Shown piece after piece: positions 8,899 to 16,971 of a stretch of 64,000 bases of DNA. Source of the stretch: DATLMR01 sp035634255 (GTDB lineage Bacteria; Acidobacteriota; Blastocatellia; UBA7656); the NCBI GenBank assembly GCA_035634255.1, contig DASQDI010000157.1:1-64000 (forward strand). Reading direction: 5' to 3'. The position numbers and the translations under genes were made by a program. The notes under the pieces are model-generated. The model was not told where the DNA came from. It saw nothing but the letters and a program-made list of their open reading frames with translations, and searched no databases. The first letter of the stretch is position 1; each line of letters starts with the position of its first letter.

Positions 8899-10107
8899 TT
8901 ATAAAAGCCTATCCCAGTATCTCCGCAATAAAGGTCCTCTGGTATCACATAGGACGGCGAGCGCCGCTCTGTTAATATCTATTATCTCAGAAAAATCTCT
9001 TTGCTGTCCCTTCACCCCAGCTGATTGAAGCTGGTGAAGTATAGCTTCTGCATTATCAAGCGTTGCCTTATATTGATCAACAGTCTGATCAAACGTTGAA
9101 AGTCGTGCTGCTTTCACCTGAGCATGTAACGTAGACAGATAATGCCGAAACGCTGATTGCTCTGAAAAATCAATACTAGTTGGCTGAGGCCCTTGAAAGA
9201 GAACTCCTGCATAATCACTTCCGCTATCAGGGGAATTCTTCATGACATCTAACACGCCTTGCTTTTGGGCTATATCTAAAAAAGTAACCTTGTATTCTGA
9301 TAAAGCTTGCGAACAGTAGTACCAAGTAGCGCGGTGCTTCACCTCATCCTCATACTGTTGATTGAATTTCTCAGGAGGGAAGGATCGGACATTCATCCAA
9401 GTCCCCGCTGCAATTGCACTGACCGAAGCGCAAGCCGCAATAAGCATCTGGTGGCTTGAGTATCCTATTATGACTTTTTTGCCTTTGAGCCGAGCCCCTG
9501 CTGCGAGATCAAGTATGTTAGCAAGCCAAATCGCATCCTGCGATAGATACTCCCCCTTAGGATGTTCGCTAACCAAGTAAATACCAGAGACCTGCCATTC
9601 TTCTAATCCTTCTAAAACTGTGTGGATCTGCTCCTCGCTTCTAGCGGAATCTGCACTAAGAGCCACAGTTGAAATGAGATTAAACTCGTCATCATTGAGC
9701 CTATTTGCCACATTAATAATAGCCTTCTGCCGATCAAGCCAGTCCGAATCTATATCTAACGCGAGTAAACCGGGAAGGAGGAAGTCTGCACAACCAAGAT
9801 CCCTATTCAGTGATTGTAGATCAGAAATTAAAGTCTCTAAATCATTACCTGACCAGAATCCGCTTGTAGCGTATGACTTCGGCCAATACGAATGGGAGGA
9901 TAGTCTTCTATGATCAGAATGAGGTAAATAAAACTGAGGATCTAGTAATACGTTGCCATCAAGGCGGCGGATTTTTTTCGATAATTTTTTCAATTGGCCG
10001 TCATCAAGGTCACGCGGGCTTAGAATTACTGATCCACCCTTCCACTCTTTTATCAATCTGGTGCAGTGGTCCATCATACCGTGCCCGACTTGTAAGAACA
10101 TATCCAT
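8899..10107 (-). CDS. Predicted TIM-barrel protein of the cargo operon
   Basis: This is a 402-residue soluble protein. It opens with VGHGMMDHCTRLIKEW and GGSVILSPRDL, then VLLDPQFYLPHSDHRRLS. Regular strand-helix units follow: FLLPGLLALDID, LISTVALSAD, VSGIYLVSEHP, KKVIIGYSSHQMLIAACASV. The last, with its repeated small residues, recalls the GYxxHxxL/AxxGA region of tRNA-guanine-transglycosylase-like barrels. I infer a TIM barrel, possibly TGT-like and hence linked to base modification or recognition, but catalytic residues cannot be assigned. The final ~110 residues are helical. It is the last gene of the cargo operon, 60 bp after the kinase gene. Confidence 0.5.
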   Translation of the reverse strand: MDMFLQVGHGMMDHCTRLIKEWKGGSVILSPRDLDDGQLKKLSKKIRRLDGNVLLDPQFYLPHSDHRRLSSHSYWPKSYATSGFWSGNDLETLISDLQSLNRDLGCADFLLPGLLALDIDSDWLDRQKAIINVANRLNDDEFNLISTVALSADSARSEEQIHTVLEGLEEWQVSGIYLVSEHPKGEYLSQDAIWLANILDLAAGARLKGKKVIIGYSSHQMLIAACASVSAIAAGTWMNVRSFPPEKFNQQYEDEVKHRATWYYCSQALSEYKVTFLDIAQKQGVLDVMKNSPDSGSDYAGVLFQGPQPTSIDFSEQSAFRHYLSTLHAQVKAARLSTFDQTVDQYKATLDNAEAILHQLQSAGVKGQQRDFSEIIDINRAALAVLCDTRGPLLRRYWDRLL

Positions 10108-10167
10108 AGAAGTTACCTCTCTATATTGACATGCTTAACCTTAAACGAAATGAAAATACTTAAGACA

Positions 10168-11019
10168 TTATCCTAGCGCTTCTTTGGAACAGATTTCCTT
10201 GATCCACAAATACCCTTCTGCGGCAGTAGGTAGACGGTGGTCAAGTTTGGTTCTTGTCATTGCCAGAACGAGATCTCTAAACGCTCCTGTTTCTTCAATG
10301 TTGCGAGAAATTGGAGGTAGTGGAACTGTTTCAACCCTTCTCAGCACTTCGCCTACGTCCCGTGCCTCTGATATAAAAGGATTATTGCCTTCAGCACACT
10401 CATATAAAGTCACACCTAATGCAAAAAGATCAGAGCGCGCATCAATATCAGGCTTCCTGTTTCTAAATTGTTCTGGTGGTGCGTATCCGGGTGTGCCTAA
10501 GCCAAAAGTGTCAGCAGTTGCAGTTAAGGATTCCTTACGCAAATGTCTCGCAATACCGAAGTCAAGCAGCCAGCAATTTCCATTCTGGTCAACTCGTATA
10601 TTTTCTGGCTTCACATCTCTATGGGTGATGCCAGCTTTTTCGGCGGCAGCAAGCACTTCCAGAACTTGTAATGCCAGAAGCAATATAGCGTTACGCTTAA
10701 GTTTTCCGCGCGACAGAATATTCCGCAAGTCTTCGCCAGGAACATACTGCTCCCGAACCCACATAACATCCCCGAAGGGAGCATTTGTTGTTCCGACCTC
10801 TAGTATTTTAGGAACTCTTGCAGAACCAATATCTTGGACTGCTTGAACCTCTCGTATCGCTCGTTCAGGATCTACGAATATATGGAACAGCTTTAAAACA
10901 ACTTTACCATCTCGGTTGTGATTCCCTGAAAATACGATTTTCTGACCACCGCGGCCAATTGGCTGTAACGAACTGATAGTTGGAAATACTTGAGCCAGCC
11001 AATCCAAATTCAAATTCAT
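10168..11019 (-). CDS. Hanks-type Ser/Thr protein kinase, soluble
   Basis: This is a 283-residue complete kinase domain. It has a glycine loop GRGGQKIVF at 22-30, Lys43 in VVLK, Glu57 in the C-helix, the HRDVKPEN catalytic loop (Asp135), DFG with Asp153, an activation segment ending GTPGYAPPEQ and DARSDLFALGVTLYE. All catalytic residues are present, so it should be active. It has no transmembrane segment or PASTA sensor, unlike most housekeeping bacterial kinases. It lies 17 bp downstream of the nuclease-like gene and shares its operon. Soluble kinases next to nucleases occur in several anti-phage systems, so a signalling role in the cargo module is inferred. Confidence 0.85.
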   Translation of the reverse strand: MNLNLDWLAQVFPTISSLQPIGRGGQKIVFSGNHNRDGKVVLKLFHIFVDPERAIREVQAVQDIGSARVPKILEVGTTNAPFGDVMWVREQYVPGEDLRNILSRGKLKRNAILLLALQVLEVLAAAEKAGITHRDVKPENIRVDQNGNCWLLDFGIARHLRKESLTATADTFGLGTPGYAPPEQFRNRKPDIDARSDLFALGVTLYECAEGNNPFISEARDVGEVLRRVETVPLPPISRNIEETGAFRDLVLAMTRTKLDHRLPTAAEGYLWIKEICSKEALG

Positions 11020-11036
11020 CTTAATTCCCTATGGGG

Positions 11037-11828
11037 TCAACAGACAAAACTATTCATCATACAAACCCACTCATTGAATAGCCAAGATGCATAAGACTTA
11101 GGTATCCGGTCACGCCGCGGGGCGATTTCAGAAGAATCTAAGTCTTGATGGCGAGATAAAACCCCCACTCCTAATTTAGTAGCCTCACCCATCAAGCTTG
11201 ATCCCTTAGGTATTTGTGGCATGAGTAAGTAGGATTCAGATGAAAACCACGTATTTTGGTGAGCTTGATTAAGGCCCGTACGCCATTCGTCTATTTTGGC
11301 TTCGATAGCAATAAGTCGTCTGATTGCAAAAATATCCTCCAAAGGTTCGGTTTGCCACACCCCGGAATCATTCTTTATTAAGTTGGCATCACATAAACGA
11401 GTGAGCGAGCCCTCTATTCCGCTGGTGAAAAATGGTTTCATTTCGTCCAATTGAACCGGCCCGGCAATGGCAATATAATGAAGCAGCCGTATGTCATTTT
11501 TTCTCAGCTGGCTTCTGTGCTTAGATCTATTCTTAGCCACTACGTTATCCCAGTATATGATTACAATATCAGGAAAACATGAATTAATCTTCGGCTCAAG
11601 GAAAATAGTAATACTCTGCCCTTGAGGAATTGGTAAAAGACAAGATTGAATATATTCGCAAACAAATGTGAGTTCCGGGCCACGTTTTGGTGTACGAAAT
11701 GAGAGGCCGATTTTATCCAGTGATGGGAAGCTATCTCTATTTAAAGCAGAGATCAAATTGAAGCATATTGCTCTTTTTCCTAACGAATTAAGAGCTTCAT
11801 GACCCAACATTTCACTATGATCAATCAT
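11037..11828 (-). CDS. PD-(D/E)xK-like nuclease with internal winged-helix domain
   Basis: This is a 263-residue protein. Glu78, then FPDIVIIYW with Asp87, and much later IAIEAKIDEW with Glu176 and Lys178, followed by Gln188 in the next helix, fit the E-D-ExK-Q layout of restriction-endonuclease-like folds. Between Asp87 and Glu176 lies a winged-helix-like segment (DIRLLHYIAIAGPVQLDEM, GSLTRLCDANLIKND), an insertion inside the nuclease core. It may cut DNA after recognition by the winged helix. Motifs are judged by eye, so an inactive sensor is also possible. It is co-directional with the XRE gene upstream (116 bp) and the kinase downstream (17 bp). Confidence 0.6.
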   Translation of the reverse strand: MIDHSEMLGHEALNSLGKRAICFNLISALNRDSFPSLDKIGLSFRTPKRGPELTFVCEYIQSCLLPIPQGQSITIFLEPKINSCFPDIVIIYWDNVVAKNRSKHRSQLRKNDIRLLHYIAIAGPVQLDEMKPFFTSGIEGSLTRLCDANLIKNDSGVWQTEPLEDIFAIRRLIAIEAKIDEWRTGLNQAHQNTWFSSESYLLMPQIPKGSSLMGEATKLGVGVLSRHQDLDSSEIAPRRDRIPKSYASWLFNEWVCMMNSFVC

Positions 11829-11944
11829 TCGCCGCTGTCCCTTCAGCTGGTAAATAAGGCATAGTGGTGCTGCCCTTGTACAGCTTTTAAATTATCCTTC
11901 AACTTATATAATTCATTAGAGAACCTCTCTTGGCTGAGAGTGTA

Positions 11945-12178
11945 TTAAGAAGAGGGCAACTTCGAAGAACGTTTCTTTTTTGTCTCATGCGTTATCAAAT
12001 CGCCTGGCTGGCATTCTAAAGCTTCACAGATTCGATCCAGAGTATCAAATCTTATACCAGTAGTTTGACCCGCATTAAGTTTCCACGCGGCACCCTGACT
12101 CATACCCGTTTGCTTTGCAAGCCAATATACAGACTTGCCCTTTTCTCCCAGAATCTCGCCTAAGCGAAACTTCAGCAT
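11945..12178 (-). CDS. XRE-family transcriptional regulator of the cargo operon
   Basis: This is a 77-residue Cro/C1-type helix-turn-helix protein: LGEILGEKGKSVYWLAKQTGMSQGAAWKLN at ~7-36 and FDTLDRICEALECQPGDLI at ~44-62, with a short basic tail. It has the size and layout of the HTH_26/plasmid-type repressors that control restriction or toxin operons. It is preceded by GGAGGCAGG and a near-consensus promoter that overlaps a short palindrome, suggesting autoregulation. It is the first gene of the operon that continues with the nuclease-like, kinase and TIM-barrel genes. Confidence 0.8.
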   Translation of the reverse strand: MLKFRLGEILGEKGKSVYWLAKQTGMSQGAAWKLNAGQTTGIRFDTLDRICEALECQPGDLITHETKKKRSSKLPSS

Positions 12179-12187
12179 CCTGCCTCC

Positions 12188-12236
12188 ATTATAACGAGTA
12201 CCGCGTCTATTATACGTTGAAGTTATATACTGTCAA
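12188..12236 (-). promoter_or_regulatory. Near-consensus sigma-70 promoter with overlapping palindrome
   Basis: On the minus strand TTGACA (12231-12236) is followed after 16 bases by TATAAT (12209-12214). A second TATAAT lies at 12188-12193. GTTGA and TCAAC arms (12216-12220 and 12233-12237) form an inverted repeat across the -35/spacer region, a plausible operator for the XRE protein encoded 10 bp downstream. Confidence 0.75.
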
Positions 12237-12454
12237 CATATATTAGTTTTACATGAATTACCTTTTAACATATATCTTTTTTACAGAGTACTTTGTTAAA
12301 GATAATTATTGTTAAGAGAGTATATTCGGATGTAAAACCTAATTATATGAGCAAAAAAGCCAGTGATTATGACTCCTTGTTCATGTATACCCTAACTCTG
12401 TTGCTCCATAGCGTTAAGAATCGACAATATCTTCCTGTTAGGAGCAATAAAATA
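12237..12454. other. AT-rich spacer between early operon terminator and cargo promoter
   Basis: No gene was found. Two AACATATAT direct repeats lie at about 12235-12242 and 12267-12275 beside the cargo promoter and may be further regulator sites. Confidence 0.4.
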
Positions 12455-12483
12455 AGGCCCGCCTTCTTCTTTCAGGCGGGCCT
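12455..12483 (-). terminator. Rho-independent terminator ending the early operon
   Basis: AGGCCCGCCT and AGGCGGGCCT form a perfect 10-bp stem with a 9-base loop, followed on the minus strand by TATTTTATT. It lies about 45 bp after the stop of the first Com-like gene. Confidence 0.8.
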
Positions 12484-12527
12484 CTTTGCTCTTCTCTGCT
12501 TATTGTAAGCTCTGCCGCGTGCGTAAG

Positions 12528-12743
12528 CTACCAAGCCCTCATCTCAGGAGCATCACTCCTCTGCTCTGCTGTCTCATCCGGCTGCTTTCGCGGCATCGGG
12601 AAGTTGAACTTGAACTTCCTCTTACACCTCCGGCACTTGATCTCGATCTCGCCTGAGGGTATCTCCTTGATCCTGGCCATCAGGGACTTGTCGGCCCGGC
12701 ACCTCAGCTCTATGTACTCGGCAGGTCGTGATTGTGTGCTCAT
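12528..12743 (-). CDS. Com-like small zinc protein, copy 1
   Basis: This is a 71-residue protein with IELRCRADKSLMAR, PSGEIEIKCRRCKRK and NFPMPRK, the Mu Com arrangement. One CxxC pair is complete, and the first half has a single Cys. It is closely related to the 7607-7816 protein. It is the last gene of the early operon, 9 bp after the preceding gene and just before a terminator. In Mu, Com binds mRNA to allow translation of mom. No mom homologue is recognised here, so the target is unknown. Confidence 0.6.
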   Translation of the reverse strand: MSTQSRPAEYIELRCRADKSLMARIKEIPSGEIEIKCRRCKRKFKFNFPMPRKQPDETAEQRSDAPEMRAW

Positions 12744-12752
12744 CTTCTGCCT

Positions 12753-13202
12753 TCATTCAGCCTCGCCAGTTTCCTTCCTCCTGACGATCTCCTCTATCAT
12801 CAGCTTGGCCGCCTCCCACTGCTGCCTCACCACCTCTGCCGGGGCACCTCCCACTATCGCAGTCATAACGACCGCGCTCTGGTGCAGGCACCCCGCCACC
12901 CCCTCCTTCCACTCCTTCTCGCTGAGCGGCTCCCTCACCGCTTTCGCCAGGAACTCATCCATCTTCGCCTGGTACCTGCTCGCCAGCATCTGCGCGCTCT
13001 CGGGCGAGTGGATCAGCATGAAGTCGAATATGCGGTCCACCCTCTCTATAGGATTAGGCGTCCCCGTAGCCCCCCTATTCTCCTCGCTCACCGGCTGCCG
13101 CTGCCACCTGAGCACCAGCGACTCACTGATCCCCAGTATGTTGGCCAGCAGTCTGGCTTTGCCTCTCGGTACGCCCCTCGACAGTATCTCGTGTGGTTCC
13201 AT
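12753..13202 (-). CDS. Small HTH-containing phage-type protein
   Basis: This is a 149-residue protein. Residues ~10-34 (GVPRGKARLLANILGISESLVLRW) read as a helix-turn-helix similar to those of phage regulatory proteins that sense DNA by a KAxxLAxxLGxS motif. The rest is helical with no recognised domain. It has a strong Shine-Dalgarno (GGAAGGAAAG). It lies between the GemA-like and Com-like genes, where Mu carries its middle regulator mor, but no sequence resemblance to Mor is evident. A regulatory role is inferred. Confidence 0.5.
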   Translation of the reverse strand: MEPHEILSRGVPRGKARLLANILGISESLVLRWQRQPVSEENRGATGTPNPIERVDRIFDFMLIHSPESAQMLASRYQAKMDEFLAKAVREPLSEKEWKEGVAGCLHQSAVVMTAIVGGAPAEVVRQQWEAAKLMIEEIVRRKETGEAE

Positions 13203-13235
13203 CTTTCCTTCCTCTCTTTGGTTATGAAGATATGG

Positions 13236-13940
13236 TCAGATCGGATTCTGGCCTATGCCCAGCTTCCGCTTTATCGCCGGTATGTTTGCCACTATCTTAG
13301 GCTTGGGGATCTTCGTCTCTTCCCCGAAGACCTTCTTCAGGTCGTGGTGCGAGGCTATGTAGATCAACGTCGCCATCAACGAGTTGGCGTCTCCAGGCGA
13401 GAGCAGCCTAGGGTTAGTGCGGCCGTACCTCTTGGATATGAACTTCTCTGTGCCCTGCTTGCTCCACCCCAGGTAGCTCACCAGCTTGTTTATAGCCCAC
13501 ACCTGCTCGGCCCCCGCGAGGTGATGGATCTCCGCCCCCTCACTATCTACGGCTCCCCGCTCTACTGCTCCGGCCTGGCCACTAGCGCCCTCCCCCGCGC
13601 CTGGTGCTTGAGCAGTCTGCTTCGGCGGCAGCCTGTGCACGTTGCAGCCTGGCAGCGCCCCCTGCCTCCTCTCCGCCTCCATCGCGTCCAGCACCTTCCC
13701 CAGCTGCCTGTCGTCTAGCCTCTTCATAGACTCAAGCGGTGCCCTCAGCCCCAGCACCTGCGAACAGTAGTGCAGGCGCGCCTCCCTCAGCTCCTCCCTA
13801 GTCGAGTGCCGAAGGTCTGGCCGCAGCTTCGGGTACTGGATGTGGATCTTTGCGATCATCTTCTTGCGAACCTCCTTCTGGTGCTCGCTCGCCTCCTCCT
13901 GCTCTTCCTTCGTTATAGGTGCTCTCCTCTTCGCATACAT
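13236..13940 (-). CDS. GemA-like (Mu gp16, DUF1018-type) protein
   Basis: This is a 234-residue protein. Residues ~25-88 (KMIAKIHIQYPKL ... DDRQLGKVLDAME) match the N-terminal pattern of the GemA family. Residues ~145-200 (QVWAINKLVSYLGW ... KFISKRYGRTNPRLLSPGDANSLMATLI) match its C-terminal half. The two are separated by a Gly/Ala-rich linker of ~45 residues that is longer than usual. In Mu, GemA lies in the early region and affects host gene expression and replication. It is co-directional with the other early genes and has AAGGAG before the ATG. Confidence 0.55.
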   Translation of the reverse strand: MYAKRRAPITKEEQEEASEHQKEVRKKMIAKIHIQYPKLRPDLRHSTREELREARLHYCSQVLGLRAPLESMKRLDDRQLGKVLDAMEAERRQGALPGCNVHRLPPKQTAQAPGAGEGASGQAGAVERGAVDSEGAEIHHLAGAEQVWAINKLVSYLGWSKQGTEKFISKRYGRTNPRLLSPGDANSLMATLIYIASHHDLKKVFGEETKIPKPKIVANIPAIKRKLGIGQNPI

Positions 13941-14021
13941 AATGACTGCTCCTTGAAACTGAGGCGCGCGATCAGCCCTCCGTCCGCATCAGCCTGACCG
14001 CGAGCCCTGCCTCCCTACCGC

Positions 14022-14906
14022 TCACCTGCCGGGCGCCGCTTGGCCAGGCGGCGTCTGCCCTTCCAGCTTCGCCAGCAGCCCGGAGAGCGTCGCCTCTATC
14101 ACCTCGTCAGGGGTGGAATCCATCAGCACCTTGGCCACGATCTGCTCCTGCCTCTTGAGCCGGGTATACTCCCTCCCCGTCTCCCCCTGACCCTGGCTCT
14201 GTTGCTCCCGCTCCCCCTCCACGGGCTGCGGCTCCTCCTCTCCGGCCCCGCTACGGCTCACTACCCTGGCCAGATACGCCACCTGCTGCTGCCTGCCGTG
14301 CGTGGTGAAGTTGTAGGCGTGTGACATAGCCACCTCGAAGGCCGTGTCCCGGTCCGCCCGGCCAGCCCCTTCCAGCACCCACAGCAGCCTCATCAGTTGG
14401 TCTGCCCTATCCACCCACGCGGGCACCTCAGGGTGCGCAAGGTCGTGCACTATAGGCGCGAGCCACCTCTCGTAGTCCGACTGGCTGTACCGCGGCCCAG
14501 TGATCTCTGCTAAAGTGGGCTCGTCATCCTGCTCTTTAGGGGCGGGTGATGGAAGCGGGTCGTCTGCCCTTCGAGAAGCTGCGGTCCGCTCCTTCCTCCT
14601 GTTGCACAAGTCTCTCTTAGCCTGCTGCTCGACCGCCCCTCCGGACTCGGCGAGCCTGGCTATCGCGTCCACTACCCCCAGGTGGCGCTCCCAGCGGCTC
14701 CGCTCTTGCCGGCTCGCCCCCTCTTCCGGGGCAGGCATCATCCCGTAGGCCAGCTCTATCAGCACACCGAGCATCACCTCCCGCTCTTCACCTCTCAGGC
14801 CGGTCACGAGCTCTTCGGCCAAAAGCTGCGCCCGCTCCTCAGTCAAGGGCGGGGCCTTGCGAAGCGCCCTCAGGAACCCTTCATAGTCGTCGAACATCGC
14901 GCTCAT
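14022..14906 (-). CDS. Early-region protein of unknown function
   Basis: This is a 294-residue, highly charged, helical protein with an acidic N-terminus (EERAQLLAEELVTGLRGEE) and Gln/Glu-rich linkers near residues 95-135 and 225-245. No catalytic motif or family was recognised. A strong GGAGG precedes ATG 14906. It lies between the MuB-like and GemA-like genes, a position that holds small accessory replication or host-takeover genes in Mu relatives. Its real status rests on the Shine-Dalgarno, its codon use and tight packing with neighbours. Confidence 0.5.
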   Translation of the reverse strand: MSAMFDDYEGFLRALRKAPPLTEERAQLLAEELVTGLRGEEREVMLGVLIELAYGMMPAPEEGASRQERSRWERHLGVVDAIARLAESGGAVEQQAKRDLCNRRKERTAASRRADDPLPSPAPKEQDDEPTLAEITGPRYSQSDYERWLAPIVHDLAHPEVPAWVDRADQLMRLLWVLEGAGRADRDTAFEVAMSHAYNFTTHGRQQQVAYLARVVSRSGAGEEEPQPVEGEREQQSQGQGETGREYTRLKRQEQIVAKVLMDSTPDEVIEATLSGLLAKLEGQTPPGQAAPGR

Positions 14907-14976
14907 ATCTTTACCTCCCGTGTTTCAAACTGGTGTTAGAGGCGGACCGCTCTCGCCCGCCTGTTGCCCGGCCCGG

Positions 14977-15270
14977 TCAGGCCCCCCGCTCCGCTATCAG
15001 CCGCTCAAGCGCCCCGATCACTTCGGCCCTCGCCTCAGCCTCAAGGCTGACGGCGCTGCCCACCCGGAAGTTGCCCCGAAGCCACCTCCGGTACTTGCTT
15101 GAGTCGTTAACCCCTTCCTTGCGCGTGATCAGCCCCGCCTCCCCGGCAAGCAGGTTGATCCGCTCAAGGTCCGCCTTGCGAAATGCCGCCTCCCGGTTCC
15201 TCACGCCCGGCTCACCGGCCCTTGGCTCCAGCTCTATCGTGCGCCTCACATAATTCGCGCTCGCGCTCAT
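14977..15270 (-). CDS. Small early-region protein of unknown function
   Basis: This is a 97-residue basic protein, mostly helical, with no recognised motif. It may contain a helix-turn-helix around residues 30-65 (FRKADLERINLLAGEAGLIT). GGGAGG lies eight bases before the ATG. It is packed between MuB-like (48 bp) and the 294-residue gene (70 bp) on the same strand. Confidence 0.45.
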   Translation of the reverse strand: MSASANYVRRTIELEPRAGEPGVRNREAAFRKADLERINLLAGEAGLITRKEGVNDSSKYRRWLRGNFRVGSAVSLEAEARAEVIGALERLIAERGA

Positions 15271-15318
15271 ACTTAGTACCTCCCTTTTTACCTCCGGCCA
15301 ATCCCTACAGGCGGCACG

Positions 15319-16350
15319 TCAAGCTATCAGCTTGCTGCACACCCAGTTGATGATCTGGATCATCTTCATCTCCCCGCTCTCAAGCTGCTGTTTGTACTTC
15401 TCCTTCGCCCTGATCACCCCAGGTATGCTGAAGTCCAGCGACCTGAAGTTCGCCCCCGTACCCTGGATCATCGCCGCCACCTCCTCAGCCGTTAGATCAG
15501 GCAGCGCTTTCTTGATGATCAGCGACGCCTCCTCAGTAGTCAGCGCCTCCAGCGCGAATTGCATCGCCACCCTTGAGCTCAGCTGCGCCCTCACGTCCTG
15601 CTGCAACTGCGACGACGTGAACAGCTCGTACAGGTCCTTCGTCCCCGCCAGCACTATTGGCACCCTCGCCAGCTCCCAGATGTAGCAGACCGTACCCAGG
15701 GACTTGTCATTAAGGTAATTAGCCTGGTCCACAAATATCGGCCTCGGCGCACTCCTCAACTTCTTTATGATCAGTTGCTCCAGCTGCGCCACCGGCCGTT
15801 TGTGATCAGCCCCCACTGCCACAGCTATCTCCTGCACGAAGTGCCTCAGCGTCACGTTCGGGCTGCACATGATCATCACCGGTGCAGTGGTCATCTTCCG
15901 CACCGAGTACTCCCTCATACACCTTGTCTTGCCTATCCCTGGCGTGCCGTAGATGATCACGATCAGATTCGATTCAATCGCAACCTTGCAGGCCGTCTGG
16001 AATTGCAACCACGCCCGGTCCTCTATGAACGATTGTGCGTAGCCGGTAGTCTGCGGGCCTTCGACCCGCTCCCTGTAGGACCGGATCGACGGCTCCAACT
16101 TAGACCTGAGAGGGTTTACTCCTTGCCCGCCTGACGTCTTAGGCAGGTAGTAAATCCCCTTGATAAATGCTTCGAGCGAAGGCCTGGACATGCCGATGTG
16201 CTCTTTGCGGGAAAGGACAGCTGTCGTAAGGTGCGGGTTCCGCTCCATGTGAGAGACGAGCCACTGCCGCAGCTGCTCGTCGCCGGTGGCTGGCGTGCCC
16301 CCGACTATGCGAAGGCGGCGGGAATCTTCCTGTTGATAATCGTCAGTCAT
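15319..16350 (-). CDS. MuB-like AAA+ ATPase, transposition target-selection protein
   Basis: Walker A GTPGIGKT (about residue 145 from the chosen start), Walker B RPIFVDQANYL and a sensor segment PIVLAGTKDLYELF identify the MuB/TniB/ExeA class of AAA+ ATPases. The N-terminus has a helix-turn-helix-like region (LSRKEHIGMSRPSLEAFI), as MuB does. In Mu, this protein binds target DNA as an ATP-dependent filament and stimulates MuA. The start at ATG 16350 is preferred because AGAGAGG lies just upstream; an in-frame ATG at 16413 would add 21 residues. It is co-transcribed with the transposase gene upstream. Confidence 0.85.
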   Translation of the reverse strand: MTDDYQQEDSRRLRIVGGTPATGDEQLRQWLVSHMERNPHLTTAVLSRKEHIGMSRPSLEAFIKGIYYLPKTSGGQGVNPLRSKLEPSIRSYRERVEGPQTTGYAQSFIEDRAWLQFQTACKVAIESNLIVIIYGTPGIGKTRCMREYSVRKMTTAPVMIMCSPNVTLRHFVQEIAVAVGADHKRPVAQLEQLIIKKLRSAPRPIFVDQANYLNDKSLGTVCYIWELARVPIVLAGTKDLYELFTSSQLQQDVRAQLSSRVAMQFALEALTTEEASLIIKKALPDLTAEEVAAMIQGTGANFRSLDFSIPGVIRAKEKYKQQLESGEMKMIQIINWVCSKLIA

Positions 16351-16467
16351 TTCAATTATCCTCTCTGATTGAAGTGGACGTGCGAGACCTGTTTGGCTTA
16401 TAAAGGTGGGCATCGCACGTTTCGGATGTGAGGCTGAGTTGTTCCTAGCAACTCAGCCTCAAGTTAG

Positions 16468-16947
16468 CTACCGGGGGCTGGTGTTACGCGCCAGCCTCTT
16501 GTCCTTGTTGCGCGGGATGAGCGTCTCATCTAATTCATTCAGAAGATCGCAGATCATCCCCAGGGCCTCGTCGTCGGCTAGCTCGGCCCCGTCCCCCTTC
16601 ACGACGTAGGTCTTGCCGACGATGACTGCTATCCGCTCGGGCAGCTTGGCCAACTTCACTGCGGCTTCCTCCGGCACCTGTATCACCCCCTTCCTTTTAT
16701 AGAGTCCTTCCCTGACTATCTGCGTAAGCAGCCTCATGACTGTGCGATTGCTCGCGTAAGGGGAGCGGGGCGGTATGCAGCCCCGCCTCCCTCCCCCGGC
16801 CTGCTTCCGCACTTTGGCGAACTGACGGAGGAAGCCTATGAGCTCTCGTTCGGGATCCGCCGCGCAGGCGATGCAGAGTCTGCCCTGCACGATCACGGCC
16901 CCGGCTCTCGGCTCAGCTTTCGGCTTTCTCCACCCCTTGGCTGGCAT
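16468..16947 (-). CDS. Early-region protein of unknown function
   Basis: This is a 159-residue basic protein with no recognised family. Residues ~60-85 (YASNRTVMRLLTQIVREGLYKRKG) look like a winged-helix or helix-turn-helix segment, and an acidic C-terminal helix follows (ELADDEALGMICDLLNELDE). It has GGGAG before ATG 16947. It lies in the early operon between the transposase and MuB-like genes. Confidence 0.45.
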   Translation of the reverse strand: MPAKGWRKPKAEPRAGAVIVQGRLCIACAADPERELIGFLRQFAKVRKQAGGGRRGCIPPRSPYASNRTVMRLLTQIVREGLYKRKGVIQVPEEAAVKLAKLPERIAVIVGKTYVVKGDGAELADDEALGMICDLLNELDETLIPRNKDKRLARNTSPR

Positions 16948-16971
16948 ATGCTCCCTTCTGTCGTCCGACGG

